Shown here piece by piece: positions 52,952-62,209 of a stretch of 64,000 nucleotides of DNA. Where the stretch lies: positions 1 through 64,000 of the forward strand of contig JAHDDP010000007.1 of assembly GCA_020629285.1 (NCBI GenBank). Direction: 5' to 3'. The stretch's first letter is position 1, and each line of letters starts with the position of its first letter. Made by a program: the position numbers and the translations under genes. This DNA comes from Maribacter sp. GTDB lineage: Bacteria; Bacteroidota; Bacteroidia; Flavobacteriales; Flavobacteriaceae. The notes beneath the pieces were generated by a model. It made no database searches and had not been told where the DNA came from. It was given only the letters and a program-made list of their open reading frames with translations.

Positions 52952-54415
52952 TCAGAATTTTCCGTTCTCGTTTTTCCATTCAGATTTTGCTGGTATCGTA
53001 GCGATAACATCCCAGTGTTCTACTATTAACCCATCTTCTAATCTAAACAGATCATAGTAAGCGGTATGGTCACCTTTACCGAATTTGCCTTCACTAACAC
53101 TTAGTACAAAGTTACCTTGACCCAAAACCATATGTAGTTCATCATACTGCATTACCAATCCGTTTTCAGCAAAATATTTCATAGCCGCCCCAAAACCATC
53201 CAAGCCATCTGCTACTGCAGGATTATGTTGAATGTATGTTGTTGGGTTAATGTAATTGGCTACTTTATCCATTTCATGATTTAAAAGCACGTTCTCAATA
53301 AAACCTCTAACTACGGCTTTATTCGCTTCTGTTTTATCTAAATCAGTCAAAGTAATTGCACCGTCAAATTGAGTTCTTCCACTTGGGTTTGGCTTTTGAA
53401 TAGGTAATAGGTTGTCCCAGTGCTCAACAATTAATCCGTCTTCGAAACGGAAAATATCAAATCCTGCTTTTGGTCCGAAGAAATCATATTCAGTGTGCGT
53501 AAACACATAATCCCCATCTTGAAAGGCACGTAAAACGTTTGCTTTAAATCCGCCTTCCGGGGCATGTTGCATTACTTCTCCAAAACCTTGTAAGCCATCT
53601 GCTACACCTAAGTTGTGCTGAATGTACTTATTGGGATTAATGTAAGAAATAGGTGTTTGGTCACCTGTATTGAAGCTGTTCAATAAAGCTACAACTTTAT
53701 CTTTATTAGATAATGTAATATTCTTCAAAGAAGTAAGCGATTGAAATCTAATCATATCTATGGTCGACTGATCCATCTTCCCCATAAATTCTTTAGCTAC
53801 TGCAGCGTTCATAAAATCATTGATTACTGCATCTGAATGCGCTTTTGTATCCCAATACGCAATAGCAACTTGTTCTCCTTTTTTATTAAACCCAGTAATT
53901 CGTTGTAAAAATCCGGTTTGTTTTTCGCTGAATTCCGGTCCAACTCTGTCATTTACTGCATTAAAAGCTTCAACATTGGCACCTTCCTTTAATTTAAAGG
54001 TCATTACTTCTGTAAATGTGCTATTCGTAGCCGTAAATTCATCGGTTATTGTAAAACGGGACATCTTCATTGAAGAACCATCGATCATACCTGCATAGCT
54101 GGCAACAGACTCATCTGACATAAATTTATTCATTGAAGCTTCTGCATCGGCAAGTGATTTCCAATATACCAATACCACATATCTACCCTGTTTGTCAACA
54201 CCGCTTTGGCGTCTAATAAAACCAGGCTGCTTACTTGTAAAAGTTTCTTCTATTTCAGCATCAAGTTTATTAAATTCCAATTCACTTACGGTGGTCTTGA
54301 TATTGAAACTGGTTACTTCTAAAACAGTCTCCACTTTTTTTTCTGGGCTGTTACAGCTGGCTATTGCCATCGTAAACAGACTAATTGCGAATAATTTTGA
54401 TTTCATAATTTTCAT
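52952..54415 (-). CDS. Lipoprotein with two ABM and two SnoaL-like domains
   Basis: A 487-residue lipoprotein (Cys21 in AIASCNS). Four modules appear in order: ABM-like 1 (about 30-128, KQPGFIRRQSGVDKQGRYVV), ABM-like 2 (about 133-228, KQTGFLQRITGFNKKGEQVA), SnoaL-like 1 (about 235-345, YIQHNLGVADGLQGF, GLIVEHWD) and SnoaL-like 2 (about 360-480, YIQHNPAVADGLDGF, GLIVEHWD). ABM domains are dimeric oxygenases or scaffolds, and SnoaL folds are often polyketide cyclases or hydrolases. Each pair is an internal duplication. An exported fusion is unusual. An AraC-type regulator gene lies 98 bp upstream and likely controls it. Confidence 0.82.
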   Translation of the reverse strand: MKIMKSKLFAISLFTMAIASCNSPEKKVETVLEVTSFNIKTTVSELEFNKLDAEIEETFTSKQPGFIRRQSGVDKQGRYVVLVYWKSLADAEASMNKFMSDESVASYAGMIDGSSMKMSRFTITDEFTATNSTFTEVMTFKLKEGANVEAFNAVNDRVGPEFSEKQTGFLQRITGFNKKGEQVAIAYWDTKAHSDAVINDFMNAAVAKEFMGKMDQSTIDMIRFQSLTSLKNITLSNKDKVVALLNSFNTGDQTPISYINPNKYIQHNLGVADGLQGFGEVMQHAPEGGFKANVLRAFQDGDYVFTHTEYDFFGPKAGFDIFRFEDGLIVEHWDNLLPIQKPNPSGRTQFDGAITLTDLDKTEANKAVVRGFIENVLLNHEMDKVANYINPTTYIQHNPAVADGLDGFGAAMKYFAENGLVMQYDELHMVLGQGNFVLSVSEGKFGKGDHTAYYDLFRLEDGLIVEHWDVIATIPAKSEWKNENGKF

Positions 54416-54446
54416 TTTAGTTAATTTTAAGTGTAATTCTACACTG

Positions 54447-54454
54447 CAAAACTA
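54447..54454 (-). promoter_or_regulatory. -7 element of the ABM/SnoaL lipoprotein gene
   Basis: Minus strand TAGTTTTG matches TAnnTTTG, 32 nt before the start at 54415. No -33 TTG at good spacing was found, as may happen with an activator-dependent promoter. Confidence 0.35.
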
Positions 54455-54513
54455 AAATGGCAATAGTGGTATTCTGTTATCAATATGAAGCTAAGAATGG
54501 TAAATGTGAGTAA

Positions 54514-55377
54514 TTATATTAGGCTGTTTCTGAATGTTTTAGGAGAAACACCAGTATTTTTTTTAAAGAATTTAGTAAAATTTGTTAGCTCATTAAAGCC
54601 AATTTCGTACGCTATTTCTTTAAAGCCATTATCTGTACTGACAATAGATCTTTTTGCTTCAAGAATTACGTAACCGTCAATAAAGGTTTTAGCCGTGTCC
54701 AAGGTAAACTCCTTAACTATTTCATTTAGGTGTTTGGTAGTAATGGTAAGCATTTCGGCATAGTCTTTCACATTTCTTGTAGTAGCATAATTTTGCTCTA
54801 CTAAATTTTTAAATGCTATAAAAAGCGTATAGTTCTTAGCGTTATTTTGAGGTGATTGCTGATTATATTCCCGTTCAAGTCTCAGTAAATAGAGATTGAT
54901 CAAAGAGGCTACTATATTGTTTCTTGCAAAGGTGTTTGAATTTGTAAGTTCTACATTCAATTCCTGTAAAAAAGAATGGTTGAGCTCCTCGTTTTGTGAA
55001 ATAGGGGATGTCACGTGATAATTATACAGATGCGATATCATATTGATCGAAGATTTTGAGAAGTGGTTCATGACAAAATCTTCTGTAAACAATACCAAAA
55101 ATCCTTTATAAGTAGCATTTTTTTGAAAGGCATGAACTTGACCTTTTGCCAACTTTAGTACCGAACCTTTTTTTATGCTATAATCCTTTAAGTCTACTTG
55201 ATGCGTACCCTTACCCTCTGTAACGATCAGTAAGGCAAAAAAATGAATTCTATGCGGTTGGGTAGGGTTGTGGTCTGCTATTTCAGGTATTCTAGCAAAA
55301 AACTGTGTTAAGTTCAAACATTCGAAACTATGTTTGTTTTCGGCATCTTGAAATGATATGTCTGGTATATTTTTCAA
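54514..55377 (-). CDS. AraC-family transcriptional regulator
   Basis: A 287-residue regulator. The N-terminal cupin-like sensor (about 30-130; KGSVLKLAKGQVHAF) and C-terminal double HTH (about 190-285; FLDTAKTFIDGYVILEAKRSI, FKEIAYEIGFNELTNFTKFFKKNTG) are clear. It is upstream of, and codirectional with, the ABM/SnoaL lipoprotein and the redox cluster. It may activate those genes on sensing an aromatic or other small molecule, which is inference. Confidence 0.92.
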   Translation of the reverse strand: MKNIPDISFQDAENKHSFECLNLTQFFARIPEIADHNPTQPHRIHFFALLIVTEGKGTHQVDLKDYSIKKGSVLKLAKGQVHAFQKNATYKGFLVLFTEDFVMNHFSKSSINMISHLYNYHVTSPISQNEELNHSFLQELNVELTNSNTFARNNIVASLINLYLLRLEREYNQQSPQNNAKNYTLFIAFKNLVEQNYATTRNVKDYAEMLTITTKHLNEIVKEFTLDTAKTFIDGYVILEAKRSIVSTDNGFKEIAYEIGFNELTNFTKFFKKNTGVSPKTFRNSLI

Positions 55378-55484
55378 GTTTCACATTTAGTTTACATGTT
55401 TTGGAATACTAAAAATAAGCTAATTCATAACAAAGGTTAATATTTAAATGTATATCTATAACTCATCTATTAAGTGTATAAGCT

Positions 55485-56477
55485 TTATTGCCCGACCTCA
55501 TTGATTAGTTCGCTTCCGTTTTCAAATGCTTTTATATTCTCTAAAGTAATAGTAGTTATTTGATTCATGGCTTCCTTAGTAAAATACGCTTGATGAGAAG
55601 TAATTAATACATTTGGGAAGCTTAATAGTCTTAATAACATATCATCCTCAATAATAACTTCAGAATGGTCTTCGAAGAAAAGATTCTCTTCCTGCTCATA
55701 AACATCAATACCTAAATACCCAATTTTCTTATTCTTAAGGCCCTCAATGGCATCTTCGGTTTTTATCAATGCACCACGGCTGGTATTAATAATCATAACG
55801 CCGTCTTTCATTGATGCTATAGAGGCTTTATTTATTATATGCTTGGTATGCTTGTTCAGCGGGCAATGAAGTGACAAAATATCGGACTGTTCAAAAACCT
55901 TTTCCAATGACATATATTCAACACCTAGTTTTACTAAATTCTCGTTTTCAGCAATATCATAGGCGATTATCTTACACCCGAATCCTTTAATGATTTTACA
56001 GAATGTTTCTCCAATTTTTCCTGTACCGATAACGCCAATGGTTTTGTTGTTTAAATTGAAGCCAATGAGACTTTTAAGCGAAAAGTTACCTTCTCGAACA
56101 CGGTTGTAAGCTTTATGAGTTTTACGATTTAGGGTTAGAATTAACGCCAAGGCATGTTCGGCAACCGCTTCTGGAGAATACGCAGGAACTCTTACAACTT
56201 TTATATTCTCTTTTGCAGCAGCATCTAAGTCTACATTATTGTAGCCGGCACAGCGTAATGCAATTAAATTTACACCATTCGTTTTTAGTATGTTAATTGT
56301 TTCTTTGTTAACTATATCATTTACAAAAACGCAGACTACATCACAATCTGTGGCTAATTTTGCCGTGTCTTTGTTTAGGGCAGTTTCATAAAAAGAAAAA
56401 CTATAGCCATATTCTTCGTTATATCTTTCAAAGTATTCTTGATCATAGGTTTTAGTACTGAAAACTGCAATTTTCAT
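55485..56477 (-). CDS. ldhA: D-lactate dehydrogenase family protein
   Basis: A 330-residue NAD-dependent D-2-hydroxyacid dehydrogenase, reducing pyruvate to D-lactate in fermentative growth. GTGKIGETFCKII binds NAD with Asp after strand 2 (AYDIAENE). Catalytic Arg in NTSRGALI, Glu in DVYEQEENLFFEDHS and His in TSHQAYFT. The FFEDHS segment is typical of LdhA. Monocistronic. Confidence 0.92.
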   Translation of the reverse strand: MKIAVFSTKTYDQEYFERYNEEYGYSFSFYETALNKDTAKLATDCDVVCVFVNDIVNKETINILKTNGVNLIALRCAGYNNVDLDAAAKENIKVVRVPAYSPEAVAEHALALILTLNRKTHKAYNRVREGNFSLKSLIGFNLNNKTIGVIGTGKIGETFCKIIKGFGCKIIAYDIAENENLVKLGVEYMSLEKVFEQSDILSLHCPLNKHTKHIINKASIASMKDGVMIINTSRGALIKTEDAIEGLKNKKIGYLGIDVYEQEENLFFEDHSEVIIEDDMLLRLLSFPNVLITSHQAYFTKEAMNQITTITLENIKAFENGSELINEVGQ

Positions 56478-56557
56478 AGGTAGTGTATTGAGGTTATTTT
56501 AAAAAAAGCACTAATCTTAATTAAGACTATCGATGTTCAAATATGAAATAACGAACA

Positions 56558-57130
56558 TCAATAGCTTATCGGTATTTCGACCCGGTCCATATCCCAGGCG
56601 ATATACATTAAGGCAATACCGTTCTCCGAATCTTCAAACTGTATGGTGAATTCTTCTACAGGAGCATTATTGTGTAATACATGCGCTTCTATTCTTAATA
56701 CATCATTATTCTCATCATAACTATAATGACCCCACTGATCTACATCATTATTGAATATGATTGTCCATACTTCTTCGGTAGGTATGGCATACATGGTATA
56801 GATACCTTTTCTAAGTAATTTTCCTTCTATGTTTACATCTTTGTATACTTTAATCTCTGTAGCTTCATTGGCACCTAATCGCCAAATTTCATTGTATTTG
56901 ACCATACCATCAAAAACCACACGACCATTTTTTTGAGGTCTACTATAATCTACCCTAAGAATGGGAGAATCTGGTAGGTTTCTTTCAGGAGCAAATTTTA
57001 TATCGTGGGCAAAATGATCTGGTAAGTAGACTCTGTCTAAAGGGCTTTTATCAAGGCCTCTAAAGTTTTGGGAGAAACCAACGAAAGTAACGAAACTGAA
57101 AAATGCACAAAAGAGCGTAATTTTTTTCAT
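56558..57130 (-). CDS. DUF2911 domain protein
   Basis: A 190-residue exported protein with a signal peptide (1-20, VTFVGFSQ). The DUF2911 pattern RPQKNGRVVFDG..KYNEIWRLGANEATEI and GKLLRKGIYTMYAIPT..WTIIFN is clear. The family occurs in Bacteroidota and has no known function. Monocistronic. Confidence 0.87.
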   Translation of the reverse strand: MKKITLFCAFFSFVTFVGFSQNFRGLDKSPLDRVYLPDHFAHDIKFAPERNLPDSPILRVDYSRPQKNGRVVFDGMVKYNEIWRLGANEATEIKVYKDVNIEGKLLRKGIYTMYAIPTEEVWTIIFNNDVDQWGHYSYDENNDVLRIEAHVLHNNAPVEEFTIQFEDSENGIALMYIAWDMDRVEIPISY

Positions 57131-57225
57131 AATAAAAGATACTTATACGGTTAGTCATTTATCTCTAAATGTAATAATTATAAGAATTAAACATGGGTAA
57201 AAAGTACAGAATTATTAAGAAATAT

Positions 57226-57987
57226 TTATAGCATCATACCACCAGTAGCTTCTATACGCTGACCATTGATCCAACCGGCATCTTCCGTACATAAAAAAGC
57301 AACAATACCACCTATATCTTCTGGTTCACCAACTCGACCAAGTGCGGTATTACTTCTGATTTTTTCACGTCTTTCCTCATTATCCTTATTTGCACCACCA
57401 CCAAAGTCTGTTCCGACAGCACCAGGGGCTACTACATTTGCACGTATTTTTTTATCACTAAGTTCTTTTGCCAAAAATCTTGTTAATACATCTATACCAC
57501 CTTTCATACTTGCATAGGCAGAAGAGCCAGGTATCGTTACCCTTACCAAGCCAGATGATATATTAATGATTCCGCCACCATCATTTAATTGTTCAACGGC
57601 ATGCTGAGTTAAAAAATAAACACCTTTTAAATGAATGTTCATCATAGCATCAAAATCGGCTTCGTTAGTTTCTAGAAATGGCTTGTAAATTCCCGTTCCG
57701 GCATTATTTATCAAGTAATCGAATTTAGCGGTACGGTAATTTTCATTTAAATACATAGAAATCGTTTTAAAGAAACTAGAAAAATTAGAGGTGTCACTGG
57801 TGTCTAATTGAAACGCTACTGCCTTTTGACCTAGTTTTTCAATCTCCTTAACAACCTTCTCTGCAGCATCTTTTTTAGAGTGATAGGTTAAAATAACATC
57901 CAAACCTTTTTCTGCGATTTTTAATGCGATATTTTTCCCAATTCCTCGGCTACCACCGGTTACCAATGCTATTTTCGATCTTGACAT
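57226..57987 (-). CDS. SDR-family oxidoreductase
   Basis: A 253-residue classical short-chain dehydrogenase. TGGSRGIGKNIA binds the cofactor, NNAG follows strand 4, and Ser (NISSG), Tyr and Lys (YASMKGG) complete the triad. The FabG-like size and C-terminal GGMML are present. Likely a 3-oxoacyl or other ketone reductase; the exact substrate is not known. Confidence 0.9.
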   Translation of the reverse strand: MSRSKIALVTGGSRGIGKNIALKIAEKGLDVILTYHSKKDAAEKVVKEIEKLGQKAVAFQLDTSDTSNFSSFFKTISMYLNENYRTAKFDYLINNAGTGIYKPFLETNEADFDAMMNIHLKGVYFLTQHAVEQLNDGGGIINISSGLVRVTIPGSSAYASMKGGIDVLTRFLAKELSDKKIRANVVAPGAVGTDFGGGANKDNEERREKIRSNTALGRVGEPEDIGGIVAFLCTEDAGWINGQRIEATGGMML

Positions 57988-58098
57988 AATTCTAGTTCTT
58001 AAAATTTATTTGTGTTTTTTATAGCTTACTAAAATATCAATATCCATTTTTTAATAAGGTATAAGCAAGGTTATTAATATATTAAAACTTTATACCGT

Positions 58099-58827
58099 TT
58101 ATGTTTTAGGATCACGTTTGAACAACTGAATCAAATCGAATACCAATACGCAGAAAACTACCCAAATGAAGCCGGCAATGAAGCCACCTGCTATATCCGA
58201 AGGAAAATGGACTCCCAAGTAAATCCTACTTATTCCGATACTTAAAATGATTGTTATTAATGTAATGACCAATACATATTTCATCACTTTCTGAATATTG
58301 AACTTGGTGACGAGAAAAATTAGAAATCCGTAGAATGCCATAGCACTCATTGCATGTCCGCTAGGATAACTCAACGTTTCTACAGAAACCAAGTGCTCTA
58401 TTCCCGGTCTTGCACGATCAATAAATCTTTTTAGCATCATATTAGAGATTGTGGCCAATGCTAAAACCAAAGTTGCTTGAACGATATATTTCCAACGTTT
58501 AAAGACCACCAGAGAGACAATAAGAAAAATTGTAAGTACTATCAAATAACCATAGGTATCGCCAACATTGGTCATAAATTTAAAATAGGATGTTAATTTT
58601 GGTGAACGATAAGAGATTACATAGTCTGTTATCGCCGTATCATAATTGGCAAGGATTTCTGTTTTTAAGGTACTAGTTAATTCTACAAATAAATTAATGC
58701 CGCCAACGACGATGACCAAAGCGATTATCACTGTAATTACATAAGGTAATGTTGTATTATATTGGTTTAGTTTGTCAGCTAAAAATTCTCTTAGCGATTT
58801 TATAAATGTAAAAAGCGATTGTTTCAT
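58099..58827 (-). CDS. PAP2-family membrane phosphatase
   Basis: A 242-residue inner-membrane phosphatase with about six TM helices. The three catalytic motifs are KRFIDRARP, YPSGHAMSA and SRIYLGVHFPSDI. It would dephosphorylate phosphatidic acid, phosphatidylglycerol-phosphate or undecaprenyl diphosphate. Monocistronic. Confidence 0.92.
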   Translation of the reverse strand: MKQSLFTFIKSLREFLADKLNQYNTTLPYVITVIIALVIVVGGINLFVELTSTLKTEILANYDTAITDYVISYRSPKLTSYFKFMTNVGDTYGYLIVLTIFLIVSLVVFKRWKYIVQATLVLALATISNMMLKRFIDRARPGIEHLVSVETLSYPSGHAMSAMAFYGFLIFLVTKFNIQKVMKYVLVITLITIILSIGISRIYLGVHFPSDIAGGFIAGFIWVVFCVLVFDLIQLFKRDPKT

Positions 58828-59009
58828 GAAGCGTACTATTTAATTGTGCGTAAACATAACTTTTATTGAGTACAACTAGTGTTTCATACAAATTGATAAC
58901 TGACTCGATTGAGTTAACCATTAAATTTTAATTGGTTACTTATTTTTCAAATTTGGACAGGTATACTTTGAACCCTTATCTTTATACGATAATAGAATTG
59001 TTAGAAATT

Positions 59010-59852
59010 ATGAAATCACCCAACTGGAAAACAGCTATAGAATTTGATGATATTACATATAAAAAATGTGACGGCGTAGCGCGTATTGCTTTCAACCGAC
59101 CTAATGTGCGTAATGCTTTTAGACCACATACGACAAGTGAGTTGATCAAAGCTTTTTATGATGCTCAAGAAGATACTTCTATTGGAGTAGTTTTGCTTTC
59201 TGCGGAGGGACCTTCTACTAAAGACGGAATATGGTCTTTTTGTTCTGGTGGCGATCAAAAGGCTAGGGGAGAAAAAGGCTATGTTGGTCAAGATGGTCAG
59301 CACCGTTTGAATATACTTGAAGTACAACGTATGATTCGTTTTATGCCGAAAGTGGTTATTTGCGTTGTACCTGGTTGGGCCGTTGGTGGCGGACATAGTC
59401 TGCATGTGGTTTGCGATATGACTTTAGCTAGTAAAGAGCATGCTATTTTTAAACAAACCGATGCCGATGTTACCAGCTTTGATGGTGGATATGGATCTGC
59501 CTACCTAGCTAAAATGGTGGGACAGAAAAAAGCACGTGAGATTTTCTTTTTAGGTAGAAACTATTCTGCACAAGATGCTTTTGATATGGGTATGGTAAAT
59601 GCCGTAATACCACATGATGATCTAGAAGACACCGCTTTTCAATGGGCACAAGAGGTCTTGGAAAAATCACCAACTTCTATAAAAATGTTGAAGTTCTCTA
59701 TGAACCTTACGGATGACGGAATGGTAGGGCAACAAGTATTCGCCGGTGAAGCAACAAGATTAGCATATATGACCGAAGAAGCAAAAGAAGGTAGAAACGC
59801 TTTCTTAGAGAAACGTAAACCTAATTTTGGTAAGGATAATTGGCTACCGTAA
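59010..59852 (+). CDS. menB: 1,4-dihydroxy-2-naphthoyl-CoA synthase
   Basis: The MenB step of menaquinone synthesis, closing the second ring of o-succinylbenzoyl-CoA. Crotonase fold with RPNVRNAFRPHT, FCSGGDQKARG, PGWAVGGGHSLHVVCDMTLAS and TDADVTSFDGGYGS, and the C-terminal KRKPNFGKDNWLP. ATG at 59010 gives 280 aa, the usual length; ATG at 58932 would run through a likely promoter (TATACTTTG, 58962-58970). Other men genes are not nearby. Confidence 0.95.
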   Translation: MKSPNWKTAIEFDDITYKKCDGVARIAFNRPNVRNAFRPHTTSELIKAFYDAQEDTSIGVVLLSAEGPSTKDGIWSFCSGGDQKARGEKGYVGQDGQHRLNILEVQRMIRFMPKVVICVVPGWAVGGGHSLHVVCDMTLASKEHAIFKQTDADVTSFDGGYGSAYLAKMVGQKKAREIFFLGRNYSAQDAFDMGMVNAVIPHDDLEDTAFQWAQEVLEKSPTSIKMLKFSMNLTDDGMVGQQVFAGEATRLAYMTEEAKEGRNAFLEKRKPNFGKDNWLP

Positions 59853-60077
59853 GTTGGTTGTTCATTGATGGTTGTTCGTTGATGGTTGCATTAAAAAAGT
59901 TCATTTTTTCTTTTGAAAAAATGAACTTTTTTAGGCTAAAGGAGGTTGTTCAAACGCGAAGCGTTTCCTAATTAATTAAGGAGTACTTAATACTTAGTAC
60001 TTTTTACTTCATACTTTTTTACCTGCAAACTGATACTGCCAACTGAACACTGAATACTGAAACTGCCAACTGAAAAC
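59853..60077. repeat. Intergenic mosaic repeat A, copy 3
   Basis: Right after the menB stop, TGGTTGTTC..TTGA units occur in tandem, including TTGATGGTTGTTCGT (59865-59879), identical to the start of copy 1. A perfect hairpin follows, then TACTTAATACTTAGTACTTT, and ACTGCC/ACTGAA units at about 60028-60077. Confidence 0.7.
59893..59932. terminator. Terminator downstream of menB
   Basis: A perfect 18-bp stem (59893-59910 with 59915-59932), loop TTTT, with T run in the right arm and A run on the left. AT-rich, but its length and position support termination. Confidence 0.7.
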
Positions 60078-60087
60078 CCCCTAAACT

Positions 60088-60122
60088 AAAAAGAGTCCGA
60101 TCAGTGAAGATCAGACTCTTTT
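60088..60122. terminator. Terminator with GATC-containing stem
   Basis: AAAAGAGTCCGATC pairs with GATCAGACTCTTTT with one mismatch, 6-nt loop, T run on the right and A run on the left. It lies about 170 bp beyond the stop of the leftward serine hydrolase, so it serves as its minus-strand terminator or as backup for menB. Confidence 0.75.
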
Positions 60123-60291
60123 ACGAGAACACTATATGAAAATGAAAAATTTTTAATTCGTTTTTAATAACACTGTAAATGTATATATGATTGAGGGTTC
60201 TTTGAAACTATTGTTGCCAGATAAGAGAAATCTGTTGTGAACTGCCTAAAAATTGTGGTATTGTGTTGAAAAGGTTAAAATTTTGCTCCTT

Positions 60292-61626
60292 TTATCGAAT
60301 AGATGCTATAATTTCTTTCAATAGGGTATTGAATTGTTCATCTGTTTGTTCTTTTAATCCGGTTCTGACCACCACAAGATCTTTTGATGGTATAATGAAG
60401 ATACGTTGCCCTTGAAATCCGTTTACAGAATACAAATCTCGTGGAATGTCTTCATACCTTCCTTCGGCATTCAGCCAAAAGTGTGCACCGTAGGTTCCGT
60501 TAGAATTGATTGTAGGTTTTGCTACATAGTCAGACCAAGATTCTGAAAATATACGGTTACCGTTCCAATCTCCCTTATTCAGATATAACAATCCAAATTT
60601 TGCCCAATCTCTGGTAGTTGCCCATCCGTATGAAGACAAAATATAATTACCAGATAGATCCGTCTCCAAAAGCATGGAATTCATTCCTATTTTATCGATC
60701 AGTTCTTTATATGGAAAATCTAAATATTCTTGATGAGAGCTGAATTGCTCTCTTAGAATACCAGACAGCAAATTTGTAGTGCCAGAAGAGTAGTTCCAAA
60801 TTTCTGTTGGCTGGGCTATTATTCTTTTATTACGTTGAGACAAAGTCATGTCAGAATCCAAGAAAAGCATTCGAGTAACATCGGAAATTTTAAAATAGTT
60901 CTCGTCCCATTCCAATCCGCTTTGCATACGTAAAAGGTGATTCAATGTTATATTGGTTTTCGGACTCTTCATGCCAATCTCTCCAGAAAATGGCTTGTAC
61001 TCCATATCAATTTTATCTTGATATTCTAAAATACCATAAAGCGTAGATAAAATACTTTTGGTCATTGACCACCCAAGAATTTTGGTATCCTTCGTAAACC
61101 CGTGAATGTAACGCTCCCCAATAATTTGATTTTTATGAACAACTAAAAGAGATCTTGTTTTTTGTTCTTGATCCTTAAAAGCATTTTCAAAGGCGACCTC
61201 TAATTTATCATAAGCTACATTTTCTAAAATAGTGTCGACAACACCGTTATTTCCATAGGGAAAAGGCAGTGAATCTTGCACTCGAAATCTATTGGGGACA
61301 ATGTCGAAATTATGTTTAGAAAACTCTTTGTTAGTTAGTACAGCTCCAAGTCCTTCTTTATACACCGCTGTTCTAGGCATTAGTCCGTATACCTTGGCAG
61401 TGGCAGATTTATCGTCTTCTGAAACTTCACAATCTGCCAATTTAATTAAAGGCATATTATTATCGTTTAGAGTAATGTCATCAGTATCTCTATCAGCAAT
61501 AAAAACACTAGAGGCCATGTTTTTTGATGCATAGCCTGAGATTAGATTTAGTTTGGGGTAGTTGAAATATGCCGCAGCAATAATACCCACTAATACAATA
61601 CCTAAAATCAGCTTTGTTTTTCTCAT
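60292..61626 (-). CDS. Membrane-anchored beta-lactamase-fold serine hydrolase
   Basis: A 444-residue protein with an N-terminal TM/signal anchor (about 5-22), a linker, and a class C beta-lactamase-like domain (about 140-440). The SxxK motif is Ser187-Met-Thr-Lys190, the Tyr motif is Tyr279-Ser-Ser (instead of Y-x-N) and VRTGLKEQ near the end aligns with the KTG region. Probably an esterase or peptidase acting outside the membrane, rather than a resistance enzyme. Monocistronic. Confidence 0.87.
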   Translation of the reverse strand: MRKTKLILGIVLVGIIAAAYFNYPKLNLISGYASKNMASSVFIADRDTDDITLNDNNMPLIKLADCEVSEDDKSATAKVYGLMPRTAVYKEGLGAVLTNKEFSKHNFDIVPNRFRVQDSLPFPYGNNGVVDTILENVAYDKLEVAFENAFKDQEQKTRSLLVVHKNQIIGERYIHGFTKDTKILGWSMTKSILSTLYGILEYQDKIDMEYKPFSGEIGMKSPKTNITLNHLLRMQSGLEWDENYFKISDVTRMLFLDSDMTLSQRNKRIIAQPTEIWNYSSGTTNLLSGILREQFSSHQEYLDFPYKELIDKIGMNSMLLETDLSGNYILSSYGWATTRDWAKFGLLYLNKGDWNGNRIFSESWSDYVAKPTINSNGTYGAHFWLNAEGRYEDIPRDLYSVNGFQGQRIFIIPSKDLVVVRTGLKEQTDEQFNTLLKEIIASIR

Positions 61627-61698
61627 TATTATAGTATTCTTTATGAAATTGAAATATGCTGGTATTTTATTTTGATATATACTGCACTATTAACCCGA

Positions 61699-62103
61699 TC
61701 ATTTTATTTTTTCCCACGTTTTATCAGAAGTAAGCTTAAAACTACCAACATAGTCAAAGTTACATTCTTGAGGTAAAATCAATGATAGAAATGTACTTTC
61801 ATCTTTTGCTTTATACAAATGGTATTCTTTACCAACAATAGGCTCAAAGCTAAATTTAGCACTGTATACAAGATTATTGTATTCAAAATTATCCATCAGT
61901 TTTTTATACGATTCTTGTAATGCTTCATATTCTGCTTTAAACTGATTATTGGCACTTACAATATGTGTATTCTTCCAAGAAGTTACATCTGGAGGAGTGA
62001 TTTTTGGAGCGGATACTCCTGTTGCAAAAGGTGATAGCTTACCATGATACTCTTGAGTATCTTCATTGAAAACTACATTATCTGGTTTCTTTTCTTTTTT
62101 CAT
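61699..62103 (-). CDS. DUF2452 domain protein
   Basis: A 134-residue soluble protein of the DUF2452 family (PDNVVFNEDTQEYHGKLSPFATGVSAPKI and GKEYHLYKAKDESTFLSLI). Function unknown. The minus-strand -7 box TAAATTTG at 62111-62118 lies only about 8 nt before the start codon, so the message may be nearly leaderless. Confidence 0.82.
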   Translation of the reverse strand: MKKEKKPDNVVFNEDTQEYHGKLSPFATGVSAPKITPPDVTSWKNTHIVSANNQFKAEYEALQESYKKLMDNFEYNNLVYSAKFSFEPIVGKEYHLYKAKDESTFLSLILPQECNFDYVGSFKLTSDKTWEKIK

Positions 62104-62110
62104 AGCCCTA

Positions 62111-62118
62111 CAAATTTA
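62111..62118 (-). promoter_or_regulatory. -7 element of the DUF2452 gene
   Basis: Minus strand TAAATTTG, an exact TAnnTTTG match, abutting the start codon at 62103. No well-spaced -33 box was found. Confidence 0.3.
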
Positions 62119-62209
62119 AATAAAAGCAAGCATTTATATCTTGCTAGATTATAAACGTATGGGTATCTTCCATTTTCACTTATAATTTTAATACCATTAT
62201 TGAATTCAA

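Larger units (their letters stand above)
59853..60291. other. Repeat-rich gap between menB and the serine hydrolase
   Basis: A 439-bp gap without a gene. It contains repeat A copy 3, an 18-bp perfect stem (59893-59932) and a second terminator (60088-60122). The part from 60123 to 60291 shows nothing. Confidence 0.6.

Noticed and set aside
58932-59009. 26-residue N-terminal extension of MenB
   Set aside because: It is not MenB-like, exceeds the usual length and overlaps a likely promoter; ATG at 59010 is better.
60292-61626. True antibiotic-resistance beta-lactamase
   Set aside because: The Tyr motif is YSS rather than YxN, and the protein is membrane anchored with a long N-terminal extension, so an esterase/peptidase role is more likely.
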